A DNA stretch of 64,000 nt from Gimesia aquarii (GCF_007748195.1 NZ_CP037920.1:6511300-6575299), one strand, 5' to 3'; numbered from the stretch's first letter, positions 27,190-36,481 are shown. Numbers and translations: made by a program. Notes: a model not told the origin generated them from the letters alone.

Positions 27190-27672
27190 ATGAGCGGTGA
27201 AGCATTTATTACGGGGGAAGTGAAGCGAACGGTTGATGACCGATTTCGTATCTCGTTGCCTGTAGAAATGGCTCAAGCCATCGCCGACGAATCAGGGGAA
27301 ACAATGTTAACCAAAGAACGAGCTGGCTGCCTCAGCCTCTGGAAGGCCTCAGACTGGCAAGCCAGACAACAACAGGGCGTGGATCTGATCAAGCAAAAGA
27401 TTCAGGCACATCGCTTAGAAAACCGCTGGGACGAGGTACAACGCCTGGGGCGTTTACTGTCTACCAGAAATCGAACCATTCAATTGGCCAATCGATCTCG
27501 CTGTACAATTCCCGAAGGATTTCGAGAGTTTCTGGGAGTCCAACCAAACCAGGATGTCATGATTATCGGTGCCGTCATTTGTGTCGAAATCTGGAATCCT
27601 CAAGCATGGCAGAATCTACTGGAACAAGATATGCCTGAATTCGGAACACTCTTCAAAGAACTATCCGGCTAA
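27190..27672 (+). CDS. mraZ: MraZ-family transcription regulator
   Basis: 160 residues with two SpoVT-AbrB-type halves: [20 protein letters not shown] at the N-terminus and [20 protein letters not shown] from about 97, ending in the typical [19 protein letters not shown] helical insert of about 40 residues joins them. In most bacteria mraZ is the first gene of the division and cell-wall cluster and represses its own promoter. Here it stands alone, with mutY convergent behind it, which fits planctomycetes that lack a normal dcw cluster. The palindromes in its promoter suggest it still controls itself. Confidence 0.85.
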   Translation: MSGEAFITGEVKRTVDDRFRISLPVEMAQAIADESGETMLTKERAGCLSLWKASDWQARQQQGVDLIKQKIQAHRLENRWDEVQRLGRLLSTRNRTIQLANRSRCTIPEGFREFLGVQPNQDVMIIGAVICVEIWNPQAWQNLLEQDMPEFGTLFKELSG

Positions 27673-27841
27673 CCCACCAATCTGATCGCAATACACATTG
27701 TTCTTCAGCGTCTTTGACTACAGGAGAAGGAGGCGACTCATTCAGAATCCCCATCTCATCCGAATACCCTAAAGGCTTAAATTCCATGGAAGGCTTTTTT
27801 GGCACGGATGCCGCTTTCTTCTCTTAAGTCAAATACGTTTT

Positions 27842-27885
27842 CCCCATTCTCAATCTCAGGCAATTTTGAGAATGGGGATTTTTTT
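27842..27885 (+). terminator. Rho-independent terminator
   Basis: Perfect 12-bp stem (27842-27853 with 27866-27877) followed by a T-run at 27879-27885. It lies about 170 bases after the mraZ stop and just before the convergent mutY end. Confidence 0.85.
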
Positions 27886-27896
27886 GCGCAGTTGGA

Positions 27897-29144
27897 CTAG
27901 TCAAATGAAGGTATTTCTTGAGCTAAAAGTTTAGCGAACTTTCTTCCAGTCACTGAAAGCGGATACGCTTCTAACTCACTGACAGTGACCCATCGATAGA
28001 GTGCTTGCTCCTCACCCTGCAAACGCGAAGAAGAAACCTGGCTCGCATCAGCAGACTCAATGATTGCAACAAAACAAAGCAAACGAATTTTATAGCGAGT
28101 CACACTATGTCGAATCTCGGCAACAAACTGATGAAGCGATGCCTTGACCCCGGCATGCTCTCGCAAATATTCCTCCAAGCGAGGAACGACGTCCACTGAT
28201 AATCCCGTTGGAAAATCATCTTTACCCGACCGTTCGTCGTTGTGTTCTGCAAACAACATCTTCTGACCATTTGATTTTTGCTTTTTCAGAGCAGGATGAG
28301 CAAGTCCGTTCATGTCCTCCAACGTAAAACGGGGAAAGTCCCATAACCCTGCCCAACGTTCTCCCGACATTCGTTGCCGAATCATCACTTTGTGCCCTTC
28401 AAACACGGCAATACTGACATCAGTAAGGGGAGTGATTTCAGGTCGCACCTTGGGAATCGGAATCTTATGCTGCCTGTCTTTGAGAAATGCTTCACACGCC
28501 GAGCTGACGGGACATTGATTGCATGCTGGATTTTGAGGCGTACAAACCAGACTCCCCAAGTCCATTAATGCCTGGTTAAAAATCCCAGGTGACTTACGTG
28601 GTAAAATGAGTTCTGCAAAGTCCCATAGTTGATTTTGCCCTGATTTGGATCTCGGATCTTCCTCAAGTCCAATCAATCGAGAGTAGAGCCGCAATGTATT
28701 GGCTTCTACAATCGGAGCCGATTGGTCGTAGGCAAAAGAACAAATGGCTCCCGCAGTATAACGGCCTATTCCAGGCAGTTTTTGGAGCGATTCGAGACTC
28801 GTAGGAAATTTGCCTTGATACTCCTGCACGATGATCTTAGCAGACTTATGAATATTGCGCGCCCGGCTGTAGTATCCAAGACCTTCCCAATTCTGTAGCA
28901 CTTCGCTTTCCTCGGCATTCGCTAATGTCTGCACATCTGGAAAACGGGTCATGAATTTTTCAAAATAAGGAATCACGGCTGCAACAACAGTTTGCTGCAG
29001 CATGATTTCACTGATCCAGACGGTGTAAGGATCGTTAATCTCTCGCCAGGGCAGATCACGCTGATGAGTGTTGTACCAGGACAACAGTTGTCGGCGAAAT
29101 CTCTGCCGAAGCTTCGGATCAAATATAGGACTCAGCTCAGACAT
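27897..29144 (-). CDS. mutY: A/G-specific adenine DNA glycosylase
   Basis: 415 residues from the ATG at 29144; an in-frame TTG at 29153 is less likely. MutY removes adenine mispaired with 8-oxoguanine. The HhH-GPD domain shows VWISEIMLQQT with catalytic Glu about 46, and LPGIGRYTAGAICSFAYDQ. The [4Fe-4S] cysteines are spaced C-x6-C-x2-C-x5-C (201, 208, 211, 217). The C-terminal NUDIX-like domain that reads 8-oxoG is present (about 235-410), with an insert near 290-320. The usual catalytic Asp after the hairpin reads Glu (IVEANTLR, about 147). Confidence 0.92.
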   Translation of the reverse strand: MSELSPIFDPKLRQRFRRQLLSWYNTHQRDLPWREINDPYTVWISEIMLQQTVVAAVIPYFEKFMTRFPDVQTLANAEESEVLQNWEGLGYYSRARNIHKSAKIIVQEYQGKFPTSLESLQKLPGIGRYTAGAICSFAYDQSAPIVEANTLRLYSRLIGLEEDPRSKSGQNQLWDFAELILPRKSPGIFNQALMDLGSLVCTPQNPACNQCPVSSACEAFLKDRQHKIPIPKVRPEITPLTDVSIAVFEGHKVMIRQRMSGERWAGLWDFPRFTLEDMNGLAHPALKKQKSNGQKMLFAEHNDERSGKDDFPTGLSVDVVPRLEEYLREHAGVKASLHQFVAEIRHSVTRYKIRLLCFVAIIESADASQVSSSRLQGEEQALYRWVTVSELEAYPLSVTGRKFAKLLAQEIPSFD

Positions 29145-29205
29145 TAGACTCAAGTTAAATCACAAATGAATCATGATTGATGAAAACAGATGGCAATCGC
29201 GAACA

Positions 29206-30312
29206 TCACTGAGGTGACGCATAGCGGTGTGTTGGCACGGGTCTACCCGGACGAAAGCTTTGAGTCTGACGAAACTCTAAATTTGCGTTTAATGTTTTTG
29301 CACAATGCTGCAAAACATGCGTCACCTGCTCTGTTAACGCTTCTGGATCACAGGCAACGCGTGCATTCACAATCAGATCCAGTTCGTTTACTGTGCAGTC
29401 TGAGGGTAGAGATAATTTTGGTGCGCTGTCATTGCTAATCAGATTAGCAACACCATAAAATCCTTCCCATAAACCGATCACTTTAAGGTGCGCTGTCTCA
29501 ACTTCCTTTTCCTTAAATGAAATTTGCAACTGAGAAATGACGTCCAGCAATAACTGATCGAGAGAAAACGCATTTTCAGATGTGACGCGCACGCTACTAT
29601 TCAACCAGCCAAGTTCAGCTTCACCCTCTGCATAAATGTCATAGTCAATGTCAAGGATCTTACTCCCAAAATCACCATCCTGTTTTAAGAACTCAACCAG
29701 TGCTTCAAAACCTTCTCCTGTGAGGGCGGATGTTCTTAAGACAGGAGTCCCGGGAAAGTGTTCATCAACTAAAGCAGTAAGTTCATCAACATCTTCAGCT
29801 GCAAGCTCATCAATGCGATTGACCAAAATCACGTCTGCTTCTTCCAGTTGTTTTTTCAGTATGTAAGCAGCTTTTGGGGAAAAGCCGGACCCTTTTTCAT
29901 TTTTCAAAATCTTTTTACCATGACTGGGCTTCATGAGAACGGCATAGGGATGGATAGAAAACTCCGCATCAAACAAGCGTTTAATAGGCTGAATCACAGT
30001 TGCTACAAGATCAGTACAGCTGCCAACCGGTTCTGCCAGAATCACATCGGGCTTCGATTTTGATCCCAACTCTTCGATCGTCTCCATCAGAGCATCAAAA
30101 TGACAGCAGAAGCAGGCCCCCGCGACTTCGCCCACATGCAGACCTTGTGACCTCAAGGTATTTGTATCGACTAAATCAGAAGCCTGGTCGTTGGTAACGA
30201 CTCCCACATTCAACCCCTGATCGGAATAATATTTTGCCAATCGCCCTAAGGTTGTCGTTTTTCCAGCCCCTAAAAAACCACCCACCATTATGAATTTGAT
30301 TTGATGTGTCAT
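29206..30312 (-). CDS. CobW/HypB-class GTPase (G3E family)
   Basis: 368 residues from the ATG at 30312; a GTG at 30327 is an alternative start. Walker A is [10 protein letters not shown] (about 11-20). A metal-binding-like motif CFCC lies at 67-70 (usually GCxCC in COG0523 proteins), followed by [11 protein letters not shown] and the guanine-recognition region [10 protein letters not shown]-terminal part of about 150 residues differs from the usual CobW_C domain. Such G3E GTPases insert metals or cofactors (Co, Ni, Zn) into partner enzymes. The target is unknown; the downstream gene on this strand is mutY, which gives no hint. Confidence 0.8.
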   Translation of the reverse strand: MTHQIKFIMVGGFLGAGKTTTLGRLAKYYSDQGLNVGVVTNDQASDLVDTNTLRSQGLHVGEVAGACFCCHFDALMETIEELGSKSKPDVILAEPVGSCTDLVATVIQPIKRLFDAEFSIHPYAVLMKPSHGKKILKNEKGSGFSPKAAYILKKQLEEADVILVNRIDELAAEDVDELTALVDEHFPGTPVLRTSALTGEGFEALVEFLKQDGDFGSKILDIDYDIYAEGEAELGWLNSSVRVTSENAFSLDQLLLDVISQLQISFKEKEVETAHLKVIGLWEGFYGVANLISNDSAPKLSLPSDCTVNELDLIVNARVACDPEALTEQVTHVLQHCAKTLNANLEFRQTQSFRPGRPVPTHRYASPQ

Positions 30313-30437
30313 ATTTGACTCACTCACTAATGAAATTGATTTTGAATTACTAGAATTAATGTGCTCTAAACTCGCCGGTTGTAGTCTGCAATCGCACGAT
30401 ATACATAGTTTAGTTAAACATTCTTCAGTACAATACT

Positions 30438-31715
30438 ATGGGGATCACGAATTCCGACTTCCGATCTAAAATCCAAAACCAGCCACCAATGCTTATGAAC
30501 AGTTCATCACAAGAAAAACCTGCTATTTTAGGTGGAACACCATTGTTTCCCCAAGGTCCTCCAGAGTGGCCTCTACCAAATCGCGAGGTCAATCAAATTC
30601 TACAAGAGGCACAAAAATCGGGTGTGTGGGGCAAGTATCATGGCCCTTATTCAGAACAATTACAGCGAGAACTTGCCGCACTTCATCAGACTGAAGAAGT
30701 GGTTCTTTGCTCGAGTGGCACTGTTGCCATCGAACTTGCACTGCGTGGGCTTGGAATCGGAACAGGTGATGAAGTCATTCTCGCAGCCTATGACTTTGAA
30801 GGAAATTTCAAAAATATTTTGACAGTTGGCGCCACGCCGATGCTTGTTGATGTCAATCGCAGGAATAGTAACCTGGATATCAGCCTCCTAGAGCAAGCCG
30901 TGAGCAGCTCTACAAAATGCATTCTGGTATCTCACCTTCATGGAGGGCTGGTCCCGATGCAAGCTGTGAAGAAGCTCGCAAAAAAATGGGGAATCCCTGT
31001 CATTGAAGATGCCTGCCAATTACCTGGTGCGAACATTGAAGGACAAATTGCCGGAAGCTGGGGAGACATCGGAGTACTTAGCTTTGGTGGTAGTAAATTA
31101 TTAACGGCAGGCCGTGGGGGTGCACTATTTACGTCTTCACCCCAAATTGCACAACGAGTCAGACTTTACTCATACCGTGGAAACGAAGCTTACCCATTGA
31201 CAGAATTACAGGCAGGAATATTACTACCACAAATTAAATCGCTTCAGGAAGATAATCTAAAACGACATAAAAATGTGTTACATTTGCAGCAAAAACTGGA
31301 AGAAACATCGGGACTGGTCAGCTTTCAAAACGACGAAAGTACAAATGGAACCACTTCCTGCCCTGGCTACTACAAATTGGGTTTCCAATATCAACCGGAG
31401 CAGTTCGCAGGTATGTCCAGAGCTCAATTTTGCCAATCGATGCAGGCCGAAGGAATCGCCCTACACCCCGGATTCAGGGCATTACACACGATTCATAGCC
31501 AAAAACGATTTAAACAGTTTAATGAGTTACCAAGTGCCTCAGCATGCGATCGCAATCTCGTACTGTTGCATCATCCAATTTTATTAACGGATGAAAAAAA
31601 TATGGAAATCATCGTAAGAGCAACGTCGAGAATTCAGAACCACGCAGATGAGATTGTTCGAAGCGAAACACTTCAAGATGAACACAAAAAAAGCAACGAC
31701 TATTCAATTGAATAA
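30438..31715 (+). CDS. DegT/DnrJ/EryC1/StrS-family aminotransferase
   Basis: 425 residues if the ATG at 30438 is used; ATGs at 30489 and 30495 are also possible, and the homologous part begins about EKPAILGGTPLFPQG. None has a good ribosome site. This PLP-dependent family aminates keto-sugars, or dehydrates them. The substrate-side block LCSSGTVAIELALRGLGIG, HLHGGLVPM, IEDACQLPGA and the PLP-lysine region LSFGGSKLLTAGRGGALF (Lys in GGSK) are present. The C-terminal tail is Lys/Glu-rich and overlaps the terminator. Sugar-nucleotide aminotransferase is likely. It could serve the lipid A dehydrogenase at 14019, but it is 15 kb away. Confidence 0.85.
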   Translation: MGITNSDFRSKIQNQPPMLMNSSSQEKPAILGGTPLFPQGPPEWPLPNREVNQILQEAQKSGVWGKYHGPYSEQLQRELAALHQTEEVVLCSSGTVAIELALRGLGIGTGDEVILAAYDFEGNFKNILTVGATPMLVDVNRRNSNLDISLLEQAVSSSTKCILVSHLHGGLVPMQAVKKLAKKWGIPVIEDACQLPGANIEGQIAGSWGDIGVLSFGGSKLLTAGRGGALFTSSPQIAQRVRLYSYRGNEAYPLTELQAGILLPQIKSLQEDNLKRHKNVLHLQQKLEETSGLVSFQNDESTNGTTSCPGYYKLGFQYQPEQFAGMSRAQFCQSMQAEGIALHPGFRALHTIHSQKRFKQFNELPSASACDRNLVLLHHPILLTDEKNMEIIVRATSRIQNHADEIVRSETLQDEHKKSNDYSIE

Positions 31716-31726
31716 TCGTTGCTTTT
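31687..31726. terminator. Bidirectional terminator overlapping a stop codon
   Basis: AAAAGCAACGA...TCGTTGCTTTT hairpin with one mismatch and loop AATT. Its right half contains the TAA of the aminotransferase (31713-31715). A-run and T-run flank it, so it can end both that mRNA and the minus-strand tRNA transcript that starts at 31809. Confidence 0.8.
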
Positions 31727-31734
31727 ACTTAAAC

Positions 31735-31809
31735 TGACCCCAAGGGGATTTGAACCCCTGTTTTCGGGATGAAAACCCGATGTCCTGGGCCTAACTAGAC
31801 GATGGGGCC
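31735..31809 (-). tRNA. tRNA-Glu (anticodon UUC)
   Basis: 75 bases reading on the minus strand. Acceptor GGCCCCA pairs with TGGGGTC, D arm GTCTAGTTAGGCCCAGGAC, anticodon stem TCGGG/CCCGA around loop TTTTCAT (anticodon TTC), T arm AGGGG-TTCAAAT-CCCCT, discriminator A. No CCA is encoded. Clear cloverleaf; one G-U pair in the acceptor. Confidence 0.97.
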
Positions 31810-31937
31810 GGTGAGATTAGTAATCTAAGGTTTCCATCGGATAAGTCAAGCGGATCGCATTAACAGAATCCACGTTCTCTGAAAAAACTTTTGAATACTT
31901 TACCCAAACTCGCTTGATGTTCAGAAATCAATGAAAT

Positions 31938-31963
31938 AAAAAAAGCCGCCCTCAGGCGGCTTT
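31938..31963 (-). terminator. csrA terminator
   Basis: On the minus strand AAAGCCGCC-TGAG-GGCGGCTTT followed by a T-run (A-run at 31938-31944 on the plus strand), about 30 bases after the csrA stop. Confidence 0.9.
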
Positions 31964-31992
31964 AGTGGTATTCAAAGATGCACAAAGCAAAG

Positions 31993-32205
31993 TTATTGCA
32001 CGACTTCAGAAGTCCCATTCTCTTTGGTAGAAACTTGATTCTGCTCGTTCTGAATTGCGTCATAGACTTCGCTACGATGAATGGGAACATCGCGAGGGGC
32101 TTCAATTCCCAAGCGGACCTTGTCACCGCGTATCTCAACAATCGTAATGACGATATTCTCATCAATCACGATTTTCTCATTTTTCTTGCGCGATAAAACT
32201 AACAT
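31993..32205 (-). CDS. csrA: Carbon storage regulator CsrA
   Basis: 70 residues from the ATG at 32205, where family members begin ([15 protein letters not shown]). A frame open to 32229 adds eight residues. Core features follow: [20 protein letters not shown] with the RNA-binding Arg in PIHR. CsrA is a dimeric RNA-binding protein that blocks or favours translation at GGA motifs. The C-terminal tail is Gln/Asn/Thr-rich. The gene is single, with its own terminator. Whether it has a FliW or an sRNA antagonist cannot be told from this window. Confidence 0.95.
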   Translation of the reverse strand: MLVLSRKKNEKIVIDENIVITIVEIRGDKVRLGIEAPRDVPIHRSEVYDAIQNEQNQVSTKENGTSEVVQ

Positions 32206-32745
32206 GCCATTTTCTCTCTGAGGATGCATAATGCACCCTGCGTAAATCTAAATGTAGTGTTCTTTGGTAGGGAAAACACTACTGCAATTAATCGGTATTA
32301 TCACCAATCAATCATATACGGCTAGATTTTACATGCCCACATTTATACCGTCAAGAGGCTGGCGCAGCACAACACTGCATACACACTCTCTTCCAGTGTA
32401 GGGAGAAGCAGCATATTTTAATATTCTAATTTCGATGAAATGCGTAAAGCATATTCTTAAAAGCACTTACAATAATATCTTCCAGCAAAAAACCAACAGT
32501 GCCATTCTTCACAAAAAACACTTAAATTTCGAATAAAATTTGAATTTAAGTGTTTTAAGTTATCAAGACCCCTACAAAATCGAGAGTCAGGACGACTTTC
32601 TGACAAGTGAGCAAGCGAACCTCAGGTCTTTGATTTATGACATCGTTACAAACAAACGAAGGTAAGATGCAGTTTCCCTCAGTGGAAACTGCATCTATAC
32701 AATCTTGTTTTTGCTGAGTAAGATAAAGGGCTGATAGAAAGGTGA
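32206..32745. other. Spacer between HU and csrA with two hairpins
   Basis: Both flanking genes read on the minus strand. A perfect 13-bp hairpin (32665-32677 with 32684-32696) probably ends the HU message. A second, AT-rich 14-bp hairpin (32515-32528 with 32543-32556) has A-run and T-run on its sides. The roughly 110 bases between them could be a small transcript. No ORF is convincing. Confidence 0.45.
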
Positions 32746-33072
32746 TTAGACCATTTCTTTCAGTGCTTTAAGAGGCCGTACTTTAACGACATTTCGGGCA
32801 GGCTTTGCAGCAACCTGCATCATCTCGCCAGGCTTGAATGGATTGGGGCGTGTTGTCGCCTTGGTTGCTGGCTTTCGCTGAACTTGGATTTTCAGAAGAC
32901 CTGGCATATTGAAGACACCTGGACCCCGTTTCCCAATATTCTTGGAAATCAAATCACTTAAGCTATCAAGAACACTTGTTACTTCTTTCTTGGTGAGTCC
33001 AGAACTTTCAGCTAGTGCATTGAGGATCTCTGTTTTGGTAAGTGGCTTATCTTTAGTAGCCTTTGCTGCCAT
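32746..33072 (-). CDS. HU-family DNA-binding protein
   Basis: 108 residues from the ATG at 33072, which has AGGAG upstream; the frame stays open to 33129 but that stretch is not HU-like. The dimerisation helix region is TKTEILNALAESSGLTKKEV, the beta-arm is rich in basic residues, with PNPFKPGEMMQV ahead of RNVVKVRPLKALKE. Extra basic residues at the N-terminus (AAKATKDK) exceed E. coli HU. It compacts DNA as a dimer. The gene stands alone, as HU genes often do. Confidence 0.93.
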   Translation of the reverse strand: MAAKATKDKPLTKTEILNALAESSGLTKKEVTSVLDSLSDLISKNIGKRGPGVFNMPGLLKIQVQRKPATKATTRPNPFKPGEMMQVAAKPARNVVKVRPLKALKEMV

Positions 33073-33484
33073 TGTGAACTCCTGATACTGGAATTTGAAA
33101 ATGAAAGAAGTGGGGAGCCACCTCGTCATAGTGAGTTGTAATCCTGTTTTCAGCCTGAGAAATCACTAAAACTCTCTCATGGCCAAGCGTAAGTAAAGTG
33201 ATCTTAATTCTAAAAGTCAATGTGTTTGTCCCTATTTTTTAGGACTTTTTGCTATTTCCACCGAAATTATTTTTTTTGCCGTGTCATTTAATTGTTCCTC
33301 TGAGATAATAAAACTCTGGCTTTTATTGATGGAATATTCAAAATTCGACTGTTGATGAATCCCATTTTTTATAGGCACACTCTTCCGACAGAGTGAAAAT
33401 GAACGAAATATTTTTCAGCGAAAGTGAAAGATAAAAACAAAAAGCCCGACGGAACCGGGGACACTGAAACAGGGAGTCTCCCTA
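33073..33484. other. Divergent spacer between HU and response regulator genes
   Basis: About 410 bases with both promoters. Upstream of the regulator gene, the palindrome AGGGAGTCTCCCT (33471-33483) contains its likely ribosome site, so it could be an operator or a small RNA hairpin covering that site. No gene is visible. Confidence 0.45.
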
Positions 33485-34048
33485 ATGGCTACGAATGAAA
33501 CTCGCTTTGATATGACATCTTCGATCGTCAATCACATTCTTGTTGTGGACGACGAACAGGATACCGCCTTATTTCTCAAAAAACTTCTAGAGGAACATGG
33601 CTACCATGTAACAATAGCGAAAGACGGCGGACAAGCCCACTCATCATTCAGTATGCACAAACCTGATTTTGTGATTCTAGATTTAATCATTCCTCACGAA
33701 AGTGGTTTTGAAATCTGTGAACGGATGAAACAAAAAGAAAGTGATGTTCCCATCCTCATTTTGACTGCAATTGACTCTCCAGAATCACGTCAGTTAGCAA
33801 AACGAGTTGGTGCGGATGGTTATCTGTTGAAACCGTTTGACCCGGATGAATTACTGGAAATGATCAAAGAGATTTCAAATGATGTCTGGGAACATGATCA
33901 CCTCGATTCTTCCAAGGAAGATCTGGACGAACGAATTCATTTCTACTGTCCCTGTGGTAAAAAGCTAAAAGTTCGCGTTAGACATAGAGGACGCACAATG
34001 ACCTGTCCCTCATGTCAAGAAGCACTTGTGGTTCCTCTGTATGATTAA
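33485..34048 (+). CDS. Response regulator with C-terminal zinc ribbon
   Basis: 187 residues; GGGAG is eight bases before the ATG. Residues about 17-135 are a receiver domain: HILVVDDEQDT, phospho-acceptor Asp in VILDLIIP, the Thr in ILTAID and the Lys in LLKPFDPDE. There is no DNA-binding output. Instead a short zinc ribbon closes the protein (FYCPCGKKLKV..., TCPSCQEALVV), with Cys pairs C-x-C and C-x2-C. The ribbon could bind a partner or nucleic acid; not known. The FHA protein gene follows 119 bases later on the same strand. No histidine kinase is close by. Confidence 0.85.
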   Translation: MATNETRFDMTSSIVNHILVVDDEQDTALFLKKLLEEHGYHVTIAKDGGQAHSSFSMHKPDFVILDLIIPHESGFEICERMKQKESDVPILILTAIDSPESRQLAKRVGADGYLLKPFDPDELLEMIKEISNDVWEHDHLDSSKEDLDERIHFYCPCGKKLKVRVRHRGRTMTCPSCQEALVVPLYD

Positions 34049-34167
34049 GTCGATTCATCTTACTTCGTTTCAATAATTTTTTAATTAAATAAATATGAAA
34101 CTAAAGTTCTCAATACCTTATCATCAAAGGAAATGGGTCAACTTCAGTTTTAATTTTGAGGGCTAGT

Positions 34168-34743
34168 ATGCCAAAATTCATTATCAAAACAGGTAAGCAT
34201 CAGGGGAAAACGTTAAAGCTTCCTGAAAGAGACATCACCATTGGTCGCGAGCTGGAATGCGATATTCGTATCACTGACTCTGATGTCAGTCGCAGACATT
34301 GCCAATTAATTGTCCTCGACGAAAAAATCTCTGTGATTGATTTAAAAAGCCGTAATGGAACTTACGTTAATGATGTCGCAATTCAAAAAGAAACACCTCT
34401 TCAGCCAGGTGCCTTGCTTCGCGTAGGCCCAATGGTATTTGAGTTAGTAGGGGCGAAAAAAGCTGTCAAAAAGCCAAGCAATTATACCCCTGATCCAGCG
34501 GATCCACCGCTCTCAGATGACGATATTTCAAGCTGGCTCTCGGAGGATACAAACAATTCAGCCGCTTCACCAGGTGACACGACGATTATCCCTACGACAA
34601 ATTTCCCCCCCACGGATTCTGATTCAAATACACCCAAACCTAAACCCAAGGAGAAAAAAGAATTCCACTCTGTAGCTGAGGAAGCGGCAGACATCATCAA
34701 AAAACATTGGGAACGCATGGCACAAAAGAGGGAAAATGAGTAA
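34168..34743 (+). CDS. FHA-domain protein
   Basis: 191 residues from the ATG at 34168 (GAGGG five bases upstream; a TTG at 34156 overlaps it). One FHA domain fills about 1-95: LPERDITIGRELECDIRITD, DSDVSRRHCQLIV and LKSRNGTYVND, with the usual Gly-Arg, Ser-x-x-His and Asn residues. The rest (about 100-190) is Pro/Ser/Thr-rich and acidic, then a basic end helix. FHA domains bind phospho-threonine, so it may read the signal of a Ser/Thr kinase such as the one at 8943. This link is inference. It follows the response regulator and is followed by rsmD. Confidence 0.88.
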   Translation: MPKFIIKTGKHQGKTLKLPERDITIGRELECDIRITDSDVSRRHCQLIVLDEKISVIDLKSRNGTYVNDVAIQKETPLQPGALLRVGPMVFELVGAKKAVKKPSNYTPDPADPPLSDDDISSWLSEDTNNSAASPGDTTIIPTTNFPPTDSDSNTPKPKPKEKKEFHSVAEEAADIIKKHWERMAQKRENE

Positions 34744-34846
34744 CACTTCTCATCGCAATCAAGTCTTTATATAATATGGATTTAAATTAATTTTCCATCA
34801 GTGTGACTACTGAATTTCCCACCAGTTTTATTGAAACGACAGAGCA

Positions 34847-35431
34847 GTGCGTATTATAGCAGGTAAATATCGTCGGCGTAAATTACATACCAACCCAGGC
34901 CAGACAACACGCCCGATTACCGACTTTGTAAAAGAAGTGCTCTTTGAATGGTTAGGAGAGACCGTCAAAGAAAAGCGTGTTGCTGACATTTACGCGGGAA
35001 CGGGATCACTGGGTCTGGAAGCACTCAGCAGAGGGGCCAGGAGTGTTGTTTTCATCGAACAAGATCGTAAAGCACACGAGCTTCTCAAACGCAATGTTGA
35101 AAATATCGGCGCGGAAAAAGAAACTCTCTGCTGGAAGACCAATGCCCAACTTTCCTCCTTCCGACCAAAAAACGTTCCGGATTTTGTCCCTTTCGACATG
35201 ATCTTCTTCGACCCTCCCTACAAGATGATCGATGATCTCAAACCCGGTTCGCGCTTATATGAATCGCTAGAAAGGCTGGCCAGAGATACTGTCTCTTCTG
35301 AAAACTGTATCTTAATACTGAGAACGCCACGCGATGCTGAATTCGAATGTCCCACTCTCTGGGAACAATTCGATTTATTGCAAAAATCGAGTATGGATAT
35401 TTACTTCATGAAAAAACGAACATCCAGCTAA
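34847..35431 (+). CDS. rsmD: 16S rRNA (guanine(966)-N(2))-methyltransferase
   Basis: 194 residues starting at GTG 34847, exactly where RsmD proteins begin (MRIIAGKYRRRKL). The SAM-binding region is VADIYAGTGSLGLEALSRGA and the catalytic motif is FFDPPYK. It methylates guanine 966 of 16S rRNA, using SAM. The length fits the family. It ends 50 bases before the esterase gene on the same strand. Confidence 0.93.
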   Translation: MRIIAGKYRRRKLHTNPGQTTRPITDFVKEVLFEWLGETVKEKRVADIYAGTGSLGLEALSRGARSVVFIEQDRKAHELLKRNVENIGAEKETLCWKTNAQLSSFRPKNVPDFVPFDMIFFDPPYKMIDDLKPGSRLYESLERLARDTVSSENCILILRTPRDAEFECPTLWEQFDLLQKSSMDIYFMKKRTSS

Positions 35432-35481
35432 AAGCAGGAACCGATCGTCCATTCCGGTCAAAAAAAACGAGGTCAGAATCA

Positions 35482-36402
35482 ATGATAGATAAATCTTTTT
35501 TCAATACTCGATCTTGGATGATTTGTGTGTTGTCAATCATATATCTGACATTATTCAACGCGATGACATTTTCTGAACAGCAGCCTGTACCCCAGAAATT
35601 CAAAACCATTCGGAACATTCCCTATGACACAACAATTAAACTAGGAAAACATTTTAAGAGTCTAGATTTATATATACCAGCATCTGGAAAAAATCATCCC
35701 ATTGTAATCTGGGTACATGGTGGTGGCTGGAAAATTGGTGACAAACGAGGCGTAAACAACAAACCGCAATTCTTTACCGAACATGGTTTCATTTTAGCTA
35801 GTATTAATTACCGACTTTATCCACAAGCCACATACGATCAACAGGCACAGGATGTTGCAGAAGCAATTCATTGGGTCCGAGAACACGCTAAAAAATATGG
35901 AGGTAATCCGGACCAAATTTTCCTCATGGGACATTCAGCGGGAGCACATCTGGTCGCCTTGGTTTCCACGAATCCCGCTTATCTCAAAAGAGAGTCGCTT
36001 TCGCTGAAATCAATTAAAGGAACCATTTTACTGGATGGTGCCGGTTATGATATTTCGGAACGAATCAGGACTGCTGGCCCGACTGCAAAAAGGCTCTATA
36101 CAACAATATTCGGAACTGATGAGAAAACGTGGAAAACGGCGTCGCCCATCACTTATATACACGAAAAGCAATCCATTCCCCCTTTTTTAATCGTGCATGT
36201 TGCTGAAAGAGCAGAATCCAGGCGTCAGTCTGAAAGTCTGGAGAAACAGTTGAGATCAAAGGGAATTTCCTCGAAAGTGGTCTCTGCGCAAGGAAAAACT
36301 CATCTAACAATCAACCGAGAAATTGGGCTATCAGATGATGTTCCCACTCAGAAGATCTTAGAATTTTTGAAAAACGTACGAAAGCCTTCGCAAGACAAAT
36401 AG
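35482..36402 (+). CDS. Exported alpha/beta-hydrolase (carboxylesterase-type)
   Basis: 306 residues from the ATG at 35482, chosen because it opens a signal segment (about 10-30) and has GAGG upstream; an earlier frame from 35347 overlaps rsmD. Oxyanion-hole motif HGGGW at 79-83 and nucleophile elbow GHSAG with Ser about 152. The pattern WVHGGGWKIGDKRG, NYRLYP and the late His near the C-terminus (GKTHLTINREIG) match the BD-FAE or hormone-sensitive-lipase-like branch common in planctomycetes. The substrate, an ester of a sugar, lipid or aromatic acid, is unknown. Confidence 0.85.
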   Translation: MIDKSFFNTRSWMICVLSIIYLTLFNAMTFSEQQPVPQKFKTIRNIPYDTTIKLGKHFKSLDLYIPASGKNHPIVIWVHGGGWKIGDKRGVNNKPQFFTEHGFILASINYRLYPQATYDQQAQDVAEAIHWVREHAKKYGGNPDQIFLMGHSAGAHLVALVSTNPAYLKRESLSLKSIKGTILLDGAGYDISERIRTAGPTAKRLYTTIFGTDEKTWKTASPITYIHEKQSIPPFLIVHVAERAESRRQSESLEKQLRSKGISSKVVSAQGKTHLTINREIGLSDDVPTQKILEFLKNVRKPSQDK

Positions 36403-36481
36403 GCTAACCGCAATCACTGTGTTTCAAAACTTTATAGCACGCCAAATCGTTTGAGAAAACCAATCATTTATCGATTTCGGA

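Noticed and set aside
30438..31715. Calling the DegT aminotransferase GnnB
   Set aside because: It is 15 kb from lpxA, no shared operon, and family members have many substrates.
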